Source: Rheum nobile (taxonomy: Eukaryota; Streptophyta; Magnoliopsida; Caryophyllales; Polygonaceae). From it: 64,000 bases of DNA. The stretch spans positions 4,531,001-4,595,000 of the forward strand of contig WOAB01000589.1 in NCBI GenBank assembly GCA_027886185.1, given 5' to 3'. Below, piece by piece: positions 9,591 to 23,922 of this stretch (the stretch's first letter is position 1; each line of letters starts with the position of its first letter). The translations under genes were made by a program, and so were the position numbers. The notes beneath the pieces are model-generated. The model was given only the letters and a program-made list of their open reading frames with translations, was not told the origin of the DNA and searched no databases.

Positions 9591-11916
9591 CCAAAACAAT
9601 TATGAACAACTCAAATTATGTGAATCCAAACTTTAGGATCTACAACATGCGCTTATACGCGCTAATCATTCCCCTCAACTTTATTCGCTATATCAAAGAC
9701 ACCTTCTGAAATACCATAAATCATTAGAATTCAAACATCTTTTCTGGAAACAGCGGGCTAAATCCACACATTTACTTAATATGGATAAGAATACTAGGTA
9801 CTTTCAAACTGTAGCCAAAATTAGAATGCATATAAAAAAAAATCAAGTTTCCAAAGTACGGATGGATGCACATCTCATGATCATTATCTAATCCAACAAA
9901 TGATATCATCTGACTTACAATTACGCTTTACCTCGACCACATGATCTTCCCTTTTTAACAGTGACCTTGATATTATACCTACTCTTATAACACAACATGA
10001 TAATTCTTTCCTTTTATCAACTCCTACCTCCACGGAAATTAAAAAGATTGTTTTCAAATTGCCCCACAATAAAACTCCAAGTCTCGATGGATTTCCTGCT
10101 GAATTCTATCAATCTCATTGGCCTTTTGTCGGCAAAACATTAACTTGCGCAATCCAAGCTTTCTTTCACTCGGGAATTCTGTTAAAAGAATGTGCACATT
10201 CCTTTATTGCACTCATCCCTAAACAGGATAACCCCATTTCTATCAACCATTATCGACCTATTAGTCTATTCAATACTACTTATAAGATTATCACTAAGTT
10301 AATGGCTAATCGATTAAAACTCTTACTCAGGAAAATTATCTCTGCTCAGCAAGGAGCATTCGTCGAAGGCCGACGCATACAAGATAATATTCTAGTTGCT
10401 CATGAAATATTTCATTCTTTTCATAAAAAAAGCAGAGGGAAACGCGGCTTGATGACGCTCAAACTAGATATGAAAAAAACATATGACAAGTTGAATTGGG
10501 ACTTTATTCAACACATCATGCTCAAATTTGGATTCTCTAACAAATGGGTGCATCTTCTGATGACATGTATCACATCCATCTCATTCTCTGTCCTTGTCAA
10601 CAATGAACCTGGACCTTTATTTTTTCCAAAATGTGGTTTACGTCAAGGTGACCCAATTAGGGCTGAGCACGGGCCTAAACCCGAACCGAACCGAACCCGA
10701 AAAGCCCGAAACCCGAACCCCTAAAAAAATGGGACCGAAGACCGAACCGAAAGTTCGGGTTCGGTTCGGGTTCGGTTCGGGTTCGGGCTAAAACAACATT
10801 CAGACGTAAAAAACAAGCCAAAAACCGAACCCGAACCCGGACCGAACCCGAACCGAACCCGAAATCTAAAAAAATGCGGCCCGAAACCCGAACCGAAGTC
10901 ATGTGGGTTCGGTTTGGGTTTTTCGGGTCAGTTCGGTTCGGGCTTTCGGTTCGGTCGGCCCGTGCTCAGCCCTAGACCCAATAGCCCCCTTCATCTTTAT
11001 TATTACAATGGAATTTCTTTCCATATCATTAACCTTGGAATCTCAACATCGAAACCATAGGGTGGGAATCAACCTCACTAGAAATGGCACCCGCATTCCG
11101 ATTTTAACATTCGTTGATGATACTAATATATTTGCCAACGCCAACCAGACTAATATGACTTATATTAAAAATATACTTCACTAATTCAGTACCCTTTCTG
11201 GACTAGTTGTCAACTTCCACAAAAGTTCAATCCAGACATCTATGAATATTTCTCCATGTCAAACGACATCTCTTGCATCCACTCTTAATCTATCAATAAC
11301 AAAATCCATGGAAAAGTATTTAGGAATTCCAATAGTTCGAGGCCGAGTAAAAAATGAGATCTTTGCATCTTCACAATCTGAAAAAGAAATTGTCTAAATG
11401 GAAGGCAAACAAATTATCTCAAGCTAGTAGATTAACCCTTATCTAGTCAAATTTACTTTCTACACTTAGCTTTTTAATGCAGAGCTTTCTTTTACCCATT
11501 GGCATTTGCCAGCAGATTGATAAAATAGTCAAGGATTTCTTCTAGAACAAATCTGAACACACATACCGTCCCCTTATTAACCGGGACTCTATCTGCAAAC
11601 CTAAATCTTCGGGAGGATTGGGCCTTAGGAAAGCATCTGACATGAACAAATCTCTACAAATTAAACCTTTATGGAAACTCCTTGTAGAGCCAGAAAATCT
11701 CTACACGAAAATTATTACTGAACAATATATGCGGACATCCGATCTGTTCTCCTATAAAAAGAAACCACAACAACGGTGGTAATTTACTCGACTTCTCCAG
11801 CATCGTAAAGACTTTCGACTCGGAATTGCACGGGAAATTGGTGATGGTAACACAATTAAATTCTCGTCTGATTCTTGGATTCCCGATTGCGACATATTCC
11901 CATACTACAACAATAA
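9591..11916 (+). repeat. LINE array unit 1 (with hAT-like insertion)
   Basis: First unit, continuous on its left with the LINE endonuclease and linker, so it marks where the array grew out of the parent element. RT is open from 10059 until a 317-bp hAT-like MITE splits GLRQGDPI/APFIF. A 5-bp deletion near 11365 shifts the frame. Its 3' part shares private changes with unit 3 (EQYM, CGGTGGTAA giving a stop). Confidence 0.93.
10658..10974. mobile_element. hAT-like MITE inserted in array unit 1, 317 bp
   Basis: Near-perfect terminal inverted repeats TAGGGCTGAGCACGGGCC / GGCCCGTGCTCAGCCCTA. Flanked by a perfect 8-bp duplication GACCCAAT (10650-10657 and 10975-10982); removing the element and one copy restores the RT sequence seen in the other units. 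The interior is built of CCGAAC/GTTCGG repeats in both orientations and can fold back on itself. It has no coding capacity and is absent from the other eleven units. Confidence 0.95.
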
Positions 11917-13923
11917 CCAAAACAACTATGAACAATTCAAACTATGTGAATCCAAACATCAGGATCTACAACATGCGCTTATACGCGCTAATCATTCCCC
12001 TCAACTTTATTCGCTATATCAAAGACACCTTCTGAAATACCATAAATCATTAGAATTCCAAAATCTTTTCTGGAAACAGCGGGCTAAATCCACACATTTA
12101 CTTAATATGGATAAGAATAACATGTACTTTCAAACTGTAGCCAAAATTAGAATGCATATACAAAAAAAAATCAAGTTTCCAAAGTACGGATGGGTGCACA
12201 TCTCATGATCATTATCTAATCCAACAAATGATATCATCTGACTTACAATTACGCTTTACCTCGACCACATGATCTTCCCTTTTTAACAGTGACCTTGATA
12301 TTATACCTACTCTTATAACACAACATGATAATTCTTTCCTTTTATCACCTCCTACCTCCACGGAAATTAAAAAGATTGTTTTCCAATTGCCCCACAATAA
12401 AACTCCAAGTCTCGATGGATTTCCTGCTGAATTCTATCAATCCTATTGGCCTTTTGTTGGCAAAACATTAACTTGCACAATCCAAGCTTTCTTTCACTCG
12501 GGAATTCTTTTAAAAGAATGTGCGCATTCCTTTATTGCACTCATCCCTAAACAGGATAACCCCATTTCTATCAACCATTATCGACCTATTAGTCTATGCA
12601 ATACTACTTATAAGATTATCACTAAGTTAATGGTAATCGATTAAAAATCTTACTCACGAAAATTATCTCTCCTCAGCAAGGAACATTCGTCGAAGGCCGA
12701 TGCATACAAGATAATATTCTAGTTGCTCATGAAATATTTCATTCTTTTCATAAAAAAAGCAGAGGGAAACGCGGCTTGATGACGCTCAAACTAGATATGA
12801 AAAAAGCATATGACAAGTTGAATTGGGACTTTATTCAGCACATCATGCTCAAATTTTGATTTTCTAACAGATGGGTGCATCTTCTAATGACATGTATCAC
12901 ATCCACCTCATTCTCTGTCCTTGTCAACAATGAACCTAGACCTTTATTTTTTCCAAAATGTGGTTTACGTCAAGGTGACCCAATAGCCCCCTTCATCTTT
13001 ATTATTACAATGGAATTTCGTTCCAGATCATTAACCTTGGAATCTCAACATCGAAACCATAGGGTGGGAATCAACCTCACTAGAAATGGCACCTGCATTC
13101 CGATTTTAACATTCGTTGATGATACTAATATATTTGCCAACGCCAACCAGACTAATATGACTTATATTAAAAATATACCTCACTAATTCAGTACCCTTTC
13201 TGGAGTAGTTGTCAAATTCCACAAAAGTTCAATCCAGACATGTATGAATATTTCTCCAAGTCAAACGACATCTCTTGCATCCACTCTTAATCTATCAATA
13301 ACAAAATCCATGGAAAAGTATTTAGGAATTCCAATAGTTCGAGGCCGAGTAAAAAATGAGATCTTTGCATCATACATTCACAATCTGAAAAATCATTTGT
13401 CTAAATGGAGGGCAAACAACTTATCTCAAGCTAGTAGATTAACCCTTATCTAGTCAAATTTACTTTCTACACTCAGTTTTTTAATGCAGAGCTTTCTTTT
13501 ACCCATTGGCATTTCCCAGCAGATTGATAAAATAGTGAAGGATTTCTTCTAGAACAAATCTGAACACACATACCGTCCCCTTATTAACCGGGACTCTATC
13601 TGCAAACCTAAATCTTCGGGAGGATTGGGCCTTAGGAAAGCATCTGACATGAACAAATCTCTACAAATGAAACCTTTATGGAAACTCCTTGTAGAGCCAG
13701 AAAATCTCTACACGAAAACTATTACTGAAAAATATATGCGGACATCCGATCTGTTCTCCTATAAAAAGAAACCACAACAACCGTGGAAATTTACTCGACT
13801 TCTCCAGATTCGTAAAGACTTTCGACTCGGAATTGCACGGGAAATGGGTGATGGTAACACAGTTAAATTCTCGTATGATTCTTGGATTCCCGATTGCGAC
13901 ATATTCCCATACTACAACAATAA
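11917..13923 (+). repeat. LINE array unit 2
   Basis: 2007 bp. RT opens at 12387 but a 1-bp deletion near 12632 (ATGGTAATCG for ATGGCTAATCG) ends it at 12644. A GGA-to-TGA change near 12857 adds another stop. RT frame reopens 12875-13186 (GLRQGDPIAPFIF, FVDDTNIF). Confidence 0.92.
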
Positions 13924-15932
13924 CCAAAACAACTATGAACAAATCAAACTATGGGAATCCAAACTTCAGGATCTACAACATGCGCTTATACGCGCTAATC
14001 ATTCCCCTTAACTTTATTCGCTATATCAAAGACACCTTCTGAAATACCATAAATCATTAGAATTCCAACATCTTTTCTGGAAACAGCGAGCTAAATCCAC
14101 ACATTTACTTAATATGGATAAGAATACCAGGTAATTTCAAACTATAGCCAAAATTAGAATGCATATACAAAAAAAAAATCAAGTTTCCAAAGTACGGATG
14201 GATGCACATCTCATGATCATTATCTAATCCAACAAATGATATCATCTGACTTACAATTACGCTTTACCTCGACCACATGATCTTCCCTTTTTAACAGTGA
14301 CCTTGATATTATACCTACTCTTATAACACAACATGATAATTCTTTCCTTTTATCACCTCCTACCTCCACGGAAATTAAAAAGATTGTTTTCGAATTGCCC
14401 CACAATAAAACTCCAAGTCTCGATGGATTTCCTGCTGAATTCTATCAATCCTATTGGCCTTTTGTCGGCAAAACATTAACTTGCGCAATCCAAGCTTTCT
14501 TTCACTCGGGAATTCTTTTAAAAGAATGTGCGCATACCTTTATTGCACTCATCCCTAAACAGGATAACCCAATTTCTATCAACCATTATCGACCTATTAG
14601 TCTATGCAATACTACTTATAAGATTATCACTAAGTTAATGGCTAATCGATTAAAACTCTTACTCACGAAAATTATCTCTGCTCAGCAAGGAGCATTCGTC
14701 GAAGGCCGATGCATACAAGATAAAATTCTAGTTGCTCATGAAATATTTCATTCTTTTCATAAAAAAAGTAGAGGGAAACGCGGCTTGATGACGCTCAAAC
14801 TAGATATGAAAAAAGCATATGACAAGTTGAATTGGGACTTTATTCAGCACATCATGCTCAAATTTGGATTCTCTAACAGATGGGTGCATCTTCTGATGAC
14901 ATGTATCACATCCACCTCATTCTCTGTCCTTGTCAACAATGAACCTGGACCTTTATTTTTTCCAAAATGTGGTTTACGTCAAGGTGACCCAATAGCCCCC
15001 TTCATCTTTATTATTACAATGGAATTTCTTTCCAGATCATTAACCTTGGAATCTCAACATCGAAACCATAGGGTGGGAATCAACCTCACTAGAAATGGCA
15101 CCCGTATTCCGATTTTAACATTCGTTGATGATACTAATATATTTGCCAACGCCAACCAGACTAATATGACTTATATTAAAAATATACTTCACTAATTCAG
15201 TGCCCTTTCTGGACTAGTTGTCAACTTCCACAAAAGTTCAATCCATACATCTATGAATATTTCTCCAAGTCAAACGACATCTCTTGCATCCACTCTTAAT
15301 GTATCAATAACAAAATCCATGGAAAAGTATTTAGGAATTCCAATAGTTCAAGGCCGAGTAAAAAATGAGATCTTTGCATCATACATTCACAATCTGAAAA
15401 AGCAATTGTCTAAATGGAAGGCAAACAAATTATCTCAAGCTAGTAGATTAACCCTTATCTAGTCAAATTTACTTTCTACACTTAGCTTTTTAATGCAGAG
15501 CTTTCTTTTACCCATTGGCATTTGCCAGCAGATTGATAAAATAGTCAAGGATTTCTTCTAGAACAAATCTGAACACACATACCGTCCCCTTATTAACCGG
15601 GACTCTATCTGCAAACCTAAATCTTCGGGAGGATTGGGCCTTAGGAAAGCATCTGACATGAACAAATCTCTATAAATGAAACCTTTATGGAAACTCCTTG
15701 TAGAGCCAGAAAATCTCTACACGAAAATTATTACTGAACAATATATGCAGACATCCGATCTGTTCTCCTATAAAAAGAAACCACAACAACGGTGGTAATT
15801 TACTCGACTTCTCCAGCATCGTAAAGACTTTCGACTCGGAATTGCACGGGAAATTGGTGATGGTAACACAATTAAATTCTCGTCTGATTCTTGGATTCCC
15901 GATTGCGACATATTCCCATACTACAACAATAA
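13924..15932 (+). repeat. LINE array unit 3 (longest open RT)
   Basis: 2009 bp. Holds the longest RT reading frame of the array, 14395-15195 (266 codons), with all motifs from KTPSLDGF through LKLDMKKAYD, GLRQGDPIAPF and FVDDTNIF. It still ends at the shared TAA after KNILH. Its 3' part has an extra stop (CTATAAATG) and resembles unit 1. Confidence 0.93.
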
Positions 15933-17912
15933 CCAAAACAACTATGAACAATTCAAACTATGTGAATCCAAACTTTAGGATCTACAACATGCGCTTATAC
16001 GCGCTAATCATTCCCCTCAACTTTATTCGCTATATCAAAGACACCTTTTGAAATACCATAAATCATTAGAATTCCAACATCTTTTCTGGAAACAGCGGGC
16101 TAAATCCACACATTTACTTAATATGGATAAGAATACCAGGTACTTTCAAACTGTAGCCAAAATTAGAATGCATATACAAAAAAAAAATCATGTTTCCAAA
16201 GTACGGATGGATGCACATCTCATGATCATTATCTAATCCAACAAATGATATCATCTGACTTACAATTACGCTTTACCTCGACCACATGATCTTCCCTTTT
16301 TAACATTGACCTTGATATTATACCTACTCTTATAACACAACATGATAATTCTTTCCTTTTATCACCTCCTACCTCCACGGAAATTAAAAAGATTGTTTTC
16401 GAATTGCCCCACAATAAAACTCCAAGTCTCGATGGATTTCCTGGTGAATTCTATCAATCCTATTGGCCTTTTGTCGGCAAAACATTAACTTGCGCAATCC
16501 AAGCTTTCTTTCACTCGGGAATTCTTTTAAAAGAATGCGCGCATTCCTTTATTGCACTCATCCCTAAACAGGATAATCCCATTTCTATCAACCATTATCG
16601 ACCTATTAGTCTATGCAATACTACTTATAAGATTATCACTAAGTTAATGGCTAATCGATTAAAACTCTTACTCACGAAAATTATCTCTGCTCAGCAAGGA
16701 GCATTCGTCGAAGGCCGATGCATACAAGATAATATTCTAGTTGCTCAAGAAATATTTCATTCTTTTCATAAAAAAAGCAGAGGGAAACGTGGCTTGATGA
16801 CGCTCAAACTAGATATGAAAAAAGCATATGACAAGTTCAATTCGAACTTTATTCAGCACATCATGCTCAAATTGAGATTCTCTAACAGATGGGTGCATCT
16901 TCTGATGACATGTATCACATCCATCTCATTCTTTGTCCTTGTCAACAATGAACCTGGACCTTTATTTTTTCCAAAATGTGGTTTACGTCAAGGTGACCCA
17001 ATAGCCCCTTCATCTTTATTATTACAATGGATCTCAACATCGAAACCATAGGATGGGAATCAACCTCACTAGAAATGGCACCCGTATTCCGATTTTAACA
17101 TTCGTTGATGATACTAATATATTTGTGAACGCCAACCAGACTAATATGACTTATATTAAAAATATACTTCACTAATTCAGTACCCTTTCTGGACTAGTTG
17201 TCAACTTACACAAAAGTTCAATCCAGACATCTATGAATATTTCTCCAAGTCAAACGACATCTCTTGCATCCACTCTTAATCTATCAATAACCAAATCCAT
17301 GGAAAAGTATTTAGGAATTCCAATAGTTCGAGGCCGAGTAAAAAATGAGATCTTTGCATCATACATTCACAATCTGAAAAAGCAATTGTCTAAATGGAAG
17401 GCAAACAAATTATCTCAAGCTAGTAGATTAACCCTTATCTAGTCAAATTTACTTTCTACACTCAGCTTTTTAATGCAAAGCTTTCTTTTACCCATTGGCA
17501 TTTGCCAGCAGATTGATAAAATAGTCAAGGATTTCTTCTAGAACAAATCTGAACACACATACCATCCCCTTATTAACCGGGAATCTCTCTGCAAACCTAA
17601 ATCTTCGGGAGGATTGGGCCTTAGGAAAGCATATGACATGAACAAATCTCTACTAATGAAACCTTTATGGAAACTCCTTGTAGAGCCAGAAAATCTCTAC
17701 ACGAAAACTATTACTGAAAAATATATGCGGACATCCGATCTGTTCTCCTATAAAAAGAAACCACAACAACCGTGGCAATTTACTCGACTTCTCCAGCTTT
17801 GTAAAGACTTTCGACTCGGAATTGCACGGGAAATTGGTGACGGTAACACACTTAAATTCTCGTCTGATTCTTGGATTCCCGATTGCGACATATTCCCATA
17901 CTACAACAATAA
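15933..17912 (+). repeat. LINE array unit 4
   Basis: 1980 bp, short because ~28 bp (around ...TTTCTTTCCAGATC...) is missing at ~17030. RT frame 16404-17051 is cut short by loss of one C in the GACCCAATAGCCCC run, a frameshift also present in units 6, 7 and 8. Confidence 0.92.
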
Positions 17913-19918
17913 CCAAAACAACTATGAACAAATCAAACTATGGGAATCCAAACTTCAGGATCTACAACATGCGCTTATACGCGCTAATCATTCCCCTCAA
18001 CTTTATTCGCTATATCAAAGACACTTTCTGAAATACCATAAATCATTAGAATTCAAGCATCTTTTCTGGAAACAGCTTGCTAAATCCACACATTTACTTA
18101 TTAAAGATAAGAATACCAGGTACTTTCAAACTGTAGCCAAAATTAGAATGCATATACAAAAAAATGAAGTTTCCAAAGTACGGATGGATGCAGATCTCAT
18201 AATCATTATCTAATCCAACAAATGATATCATCTGACTTACAATTACGCTTTACCTCGACCACATGATCTTCCCTTTTTAACAGTGACCTTTATATTATAC
18301 CTACTCTTATAACACAACATGATAATTCTTTCCTTTTATCACCTCCTACCTCCACGGAAATTAAAAAGATTGTTTTCGAATTGCCCCACAATAAAACTCC
18401 AAGTCTCGATGGATTTCCTGCTGAATTCTATCAATCCTTTTGGCCTTTTGTCGGCAAAACATTAACTTGCGCAATCCAAGCTTTCTTTCACTCGAGAATT
18501 CTTTTAAAAGAATGTGCGCATTCCTTTATTGCACTCATCCCTAAACAGGATAACCCCATTTCTATCAACCATTATAGACTTATTAGTCTATGCAATACTA
18601 CTTATAAGATTATCACTAAGTTAATGGCTAATCGATTAAAAATCTTACTCACGAAAATTATCTCTCCTCAGCAAGGAGCATTCGTCTAAGGCCGATGCAT
18701 ACAAGATAATATTCTAGTTGCTCATGAAATATTTCATTCTTTTCATAAAAAAAGCAGAGGGAAACGCGGCTTGATGACGCTCAAACTAGATATGAAAAAA
18801 GCATATGACAAGTTGAATTGGGACTTTATTCAGCACATCATGCTCAAATTTGGATTCTCTAACAGATGGGTGCGTCTTCTGATGACATGTATCACATCCA
18901 CCTCATTCTCTGTCCTTGTCAACAATGAACCTGGACCTTTATTTTTTCCAAAATGGGGTTTACGTCAAGGTGACCCAATAGCCCCTTTCATCTTTATTAT
19001 TACAATGGAATTTCGTTCCAGATCATTAACCTTGGAATCTCAACATAGAAACCATAGGGTGGGAATCAACCTCACTTGAAATGGCACCAGCATTCCGATT
19101 TTAACATTCGTTGATGATACTAATATATTTGCCAACGCCAACCAGACTAATATGCCTTATATTAAAAATATACTTCACTAATTCAGTACCCTTTCTGGAC
19201 TAGTTGTCAACTTCCACAAAATTTCAATCGAGACATCTATGAATATTTCTCCAAGTCAAACGACATCTCTTGCATCCACTCTTAATGTATCAATAACAAA
19301 ATCCACTGAAAAGTATTTAGGAATTCCAATAGTTCGAGGCCGAGTAAAAAATGAGATCTTTGCATCATACATTCACAATCTGAAAAAGCAATTGTCTAAA
19401 ATGAGGGCAAACAAATTATCTCAAGCTAGTAGATTAACCCTTATCTAGTCAAATTTACTTTCTACACTCAACATTTTAATGTAGAGCTTTCTTTTACCCA
19501 TTGGCATTTGCCAACAGATTGATAAAATAGTCAAGGATTTCTTCTAGAACAAATCTGAACACACATACCGTCCCCTTATTAACCGGGACTCTATCTGCAA
19601 ACCTAAATCTTCGGGAGGATTGGGCCTTAGGAAAGCATCTGACATGAACAAATCTCTACAAATGAAACCTTTATGGAAACTCCTTGTAGAGCCAGAAAAT
19701 CTCTACACGAAAATTATTACTGAAAAATATATGCGGACATCCGATCTGTTCTCCTATAAAAAGAAACCACAACAACTGTGGCAATTTACTCGACTTCTCC
19801 AGCTTCGTAAAAACTTTCGACTAGGAATTGCACGGGAAATTGGTGACGGTAACACAGTTAAATTCTCGTATGATTATTGGATTCCCGATTGCGACATATT
19901 CCCATACTACAACAATAA
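17913..19918 (+). repeat. LINE array unit 5
   Basis: 2006 bp. RT is split by a private GAA-to-TAA stop at ~18687 (frames 18381-18689 and 18771-19079), and the second part ends at an AGA-to-TGA change. AAAATGAGGG and CAACATTTTAATGTAG in the 3' part are shared with unit 6. Confidence 0.92.
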
Positions 19919-21924
19919 CCAAAACAACTATGAACAACTCAAACTATGTGAATCCAAACTTCAGGATCTACAACATGCGCTTATACGCGCTAATCATTCC
20001 CTCAACTTTATTCGCTATATCAAAGACACCTTCTGAAATACCATAAATCATTAGAATTCCAACATCTTTTCTGGAAATAGCGGGCTAAATCCACACATTT
20101 ACTTAATATGGATAAGAATACCAGGTACTTTCAAACGGTAGCCAAAATTAGAATGCATATAAAAAAAAAAATCAAGTTTCCAAAGTACGGATGGATGCAC
20201 ATCTCATGATCATTATCTAATCCAACAAATGATATCATCTGACTTACAATTACGCTTTACCTCGACCACATGATCTTCCCTTTTTTAACAGTGACCTTGA
20301 TATTATACCTACTCTTAAAACACAACATGATAATTCTTTCCTTTTATCACCTCCTACCTCCACGGAAATTAAAAAGATTGTTTTCGAATTGCCCCACAAT
20401 AAAACTCCAAGTCTCGATGGATTTCCTGCTGAATTCTATCAATCCTATTGGCCTTTTGTCGGCAAAACATTAACTTGCGCAATCCAAGCTTTCTTTCACT
20501 CGGGAATTCTTTTAAAAGAATGTGCGCATTCCTTTATTGCACTCATCCCTAAACAGGATAAGCCCATTTCTATCAACCATTATCGACCTATTAGTCTATG
20601 CAATACTACTTATAAGATTATCACTAAGTTAATGGCTAATCGATTAAAAATCTTACTCACGAAAATTATCTCTACTCTGCAAGGAGCATTCGTCGAAGGC
20701 CGATGCATACAAGATAATAGTCTAGTTGCTCATGAAATATTTCATTCTTTTCATAAAAAAAGCAGAGGGAAACGCGGCTTGATGACGCTCAAACTAGATA
20801 TGAAAAAAGCATATGACAAGTTGAATTGGGACTTTATTCAGCACATCATGTTCAAATTTGGATTCTCAAACAGATGGGTGCATCTTCTGATGACATGTAT
20901 CACATCCACCTCATTCTCTGTCCTTGTCAACAATGAACCTGGACCTTTATTTTTTCCAAAATGTGGTTTACGTCAAGGTGACCCAATAGCCCCTTCATCT
21001 TTATTATTACAATGGAATTTCTTTCCAGATCATTAACCTTGGAATCTCAACATCGAAACCATAGGGTGGGGATCAACCTCACTAGAAATGGAACCCGCAT
21101 TCCGATTTTAACATTCGTTGATGATACTAATATATTTGCCAACGCCAACCAGACTAATATGACTTATATTAAAAATATACTTCACTAATTCAGTACCCTT
21201 TCTGGACTAGTTGTCAACTTCCACAAAAGTTCAATCCAGACATCTATGAATATTTCTCCAAGTCAAACGACATCTCTTGCATCCACTCTTAATGTATCAA
21301 TAACAAAATCCATGGAAAAGTATTTAGGAATTCCAATAGTTCGAGGCCGAGTAAAAAATGAGATCTTTGCATCATACATTCACAATCTGAAAAAGCAATT
21401 GTCTAAAATGAGGGTAAACAAATTATCTCAAGCTAGTAGATTAACCCTTATCTAGTCAAATTTACTTTCTACACTCAACATTTTAATGTAGAGCTTTCTT
21501 TTACCCATTGGCATTTGCCAACAGATTGATAAAATAGTCAAGGATTTCTTCTACAACAAATCTGAACACACATACCGTCCCCTTATTAACCGGGACTCTA
21601 TCTGCAAACCTAAATCTTCGGGAGGATTGGGCCTTAGGAAAGCATCTGACATGAACAAATCTCTACAAATGAAACCTTTATGGAAACTCCTTGTAGAGCC
21701 AGAAAATCTCTACACGAAAACTATTACTGAAAAATATATGCGGACATCCGATCTGTTCTCCTATAAAAAGAAACCACAACAACCGTGGCAATTTACTCGA
21801 CTTCTCCAGCTTCGTAAAAACTTTCGACTCGGAATTGCACGGGAAATTGGTGACGGTAACACAGTTAAATTCTCGTATGATTCTTGGATTCCCGATTGCG
21901 ACATATTCCCATACTACAACAATA
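19919..21924 (+). repeat. LINE array unit 6
   Basis: 2006 bp. RT frame 20389-21036 ends at the missing-C frameshift shared with units 4, 7 and 8. The otherwise common TAG after KDFF is TAC here (~21551), as in units 9 and 11. Confidence 0.92.
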
Positions 21925-23922
21925 ACCAAAACAACTATGAACAACTCAAACTATGTGAATCCAAACTTCAGGATCTACAACATGCGCTTATACGCCCTAA
22001 TCATTCCCCTCAACTTTATTCGCTATATCAAAGACACCTTCTGAAATACCATAAATCATGAGAATTCCAACATATTTTCTGGAAACAGCGGGCTAAATCC
22101 ACACATTTACTTAATATGGATAAGAATACCAGGTACTTTCAAACTGTAGCCAAAATTAGAATGCATATACAAAAAAAATCAAGTTTCCAAAGTAAGGATG
22201 GATGCACATGTCATGATCATTATCTAATCCAACAAATGATATTCTCTGACTTACAATTACACTTTACCTCGACCACATGATCTTCCCTTTTTAACATTGA
22301 CCTTGATATTATACCTACTCTTACAACACAACATGATAATTCTTTCCTTTTATCACCTCCTACCTCCACGGAAATTAAAAAGATTGTTTTCGAATTGCCC
22401 CACAATAAAACTCCAAGTCTCGATGGATTTCCTGCTGAATTCTATCAATCCTATTGGCCTTTTGTCGGCAAAACATTAACTTGCGCAATCCAAGCTTTCT
22501 TTCACTCGGGAATTCTTTTAAAAGAATGTGCGCATTCCTTTATTGCACTCATCCCTAAACAGGATAACCCCATTTCTATCAACCATTATCGACCTATTAG
22601 TCTATGCAATACTACTTATAAGATTATCACTAAGTTAATGGCTAATAGATTAAAACTCTTACTCACGAAAATTATCTCTGCTCAGCAAGGAGCATTCGTC
22701 GAAGGCCGATGCATACAAGATAATATTCTAGTTGCTCATGAAATATTTCATAAAAAAAGCAGAGGGAAACGCGGCTTGATGACGCTCAAACTAGATATGA
22801 AAAAAGCATATGACAAGTTGAATTGGGACTTTATTCAGCACATCATGCTCAAATTTGGATTCTCTAACAGATGGGTGCATCTTCTGATGACATGTATCAC
22901 ATCCACCTCATTCTCTGTCCTTGTCAACAATGAACCTGGACCTTTATTTTTTCCAAAATGTGGTTTACGTCAAGGTGACCCAATAGCCCCTTCATCTTTA
23001 TTATTACAATGGAATTTCTTTCCAGATCATTAACCTTGGAATCTCAACATCGAAACCATTGGGTGGGAATCAACCTCACTAGAAATGGCACATGCATTCC
23101 GATTTTAACATTCGTTGATGATACTAATATATTTGCCAACGCCAACCAGACTAATATGACTTATATTAAAAATATACTTCACTAATTCAGTACCCTTTCT
23201 GGACTAGTTGTCAACTTCCACAAAAGTTCAATCCAGACATCTATGAATATTTCTCCAAGTCAAACGACATCTCTTGCATCCACTCTTAATCTATCAATAA
23301 CAAAATCCATGGAAAAGTATTTAGGAATTCCAATAGTTCGAGGCCGAGTAAAAAATGAGATCTTTGCATCATACGTTCACAATCTGAAAAAGCAATTGTC
23401 TAAGTGGAAGGCAAACAAATTATCTCAAGCTAGTATATTAACCCTTATCTAGTCAAATTTACTTTCTACACTCAGCTTTTTAATGCAGAGCTTTCTTTTA
23501 CCCATTGGCATTTGCCAGCAGATTGATAAAATAGTCAAGGATTTCTTCTAGAACAAATCTGAACACATATACCGTCCCCTTATTAACCGGGACTCTATCT
23601 GCAAACCTAAATCTTCGGGAGGATTGGTCCATAGGAAAGCATCTGACATGAACAAATCTCTACAAATGAAACCTTTATGGAAACTCCTTGTAGAGCCAGA
23701 AAATCTCTACACGAAAACTATTACTGAAAAATATATGCGGACATCCGATCTGTTCTCCTATAAAAAGAAACCACAACAACCGTGGCAATTTACTCGATTT
23801 CTCCAGCTTCGTAAAGACTTTCGACTCGGAATTGCACGGGAAATTGGTGACGGTAACACAGTTAAATTCTCGTCTGATTCTTGGATTCCCGATTGCGACT
23901 TATTCCCATACTACAACAATAA
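21925..23922 (+). repeat. LINE array unit 7
   Basis: 1998 bp. A 9-bp in-frame deletion near 22750 (HEIFHKKS instead of HEIFHSFHKKS) is private. RT frame 22395-23033 ends at the shared missing-C frameshift. Confidence 0.92.
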
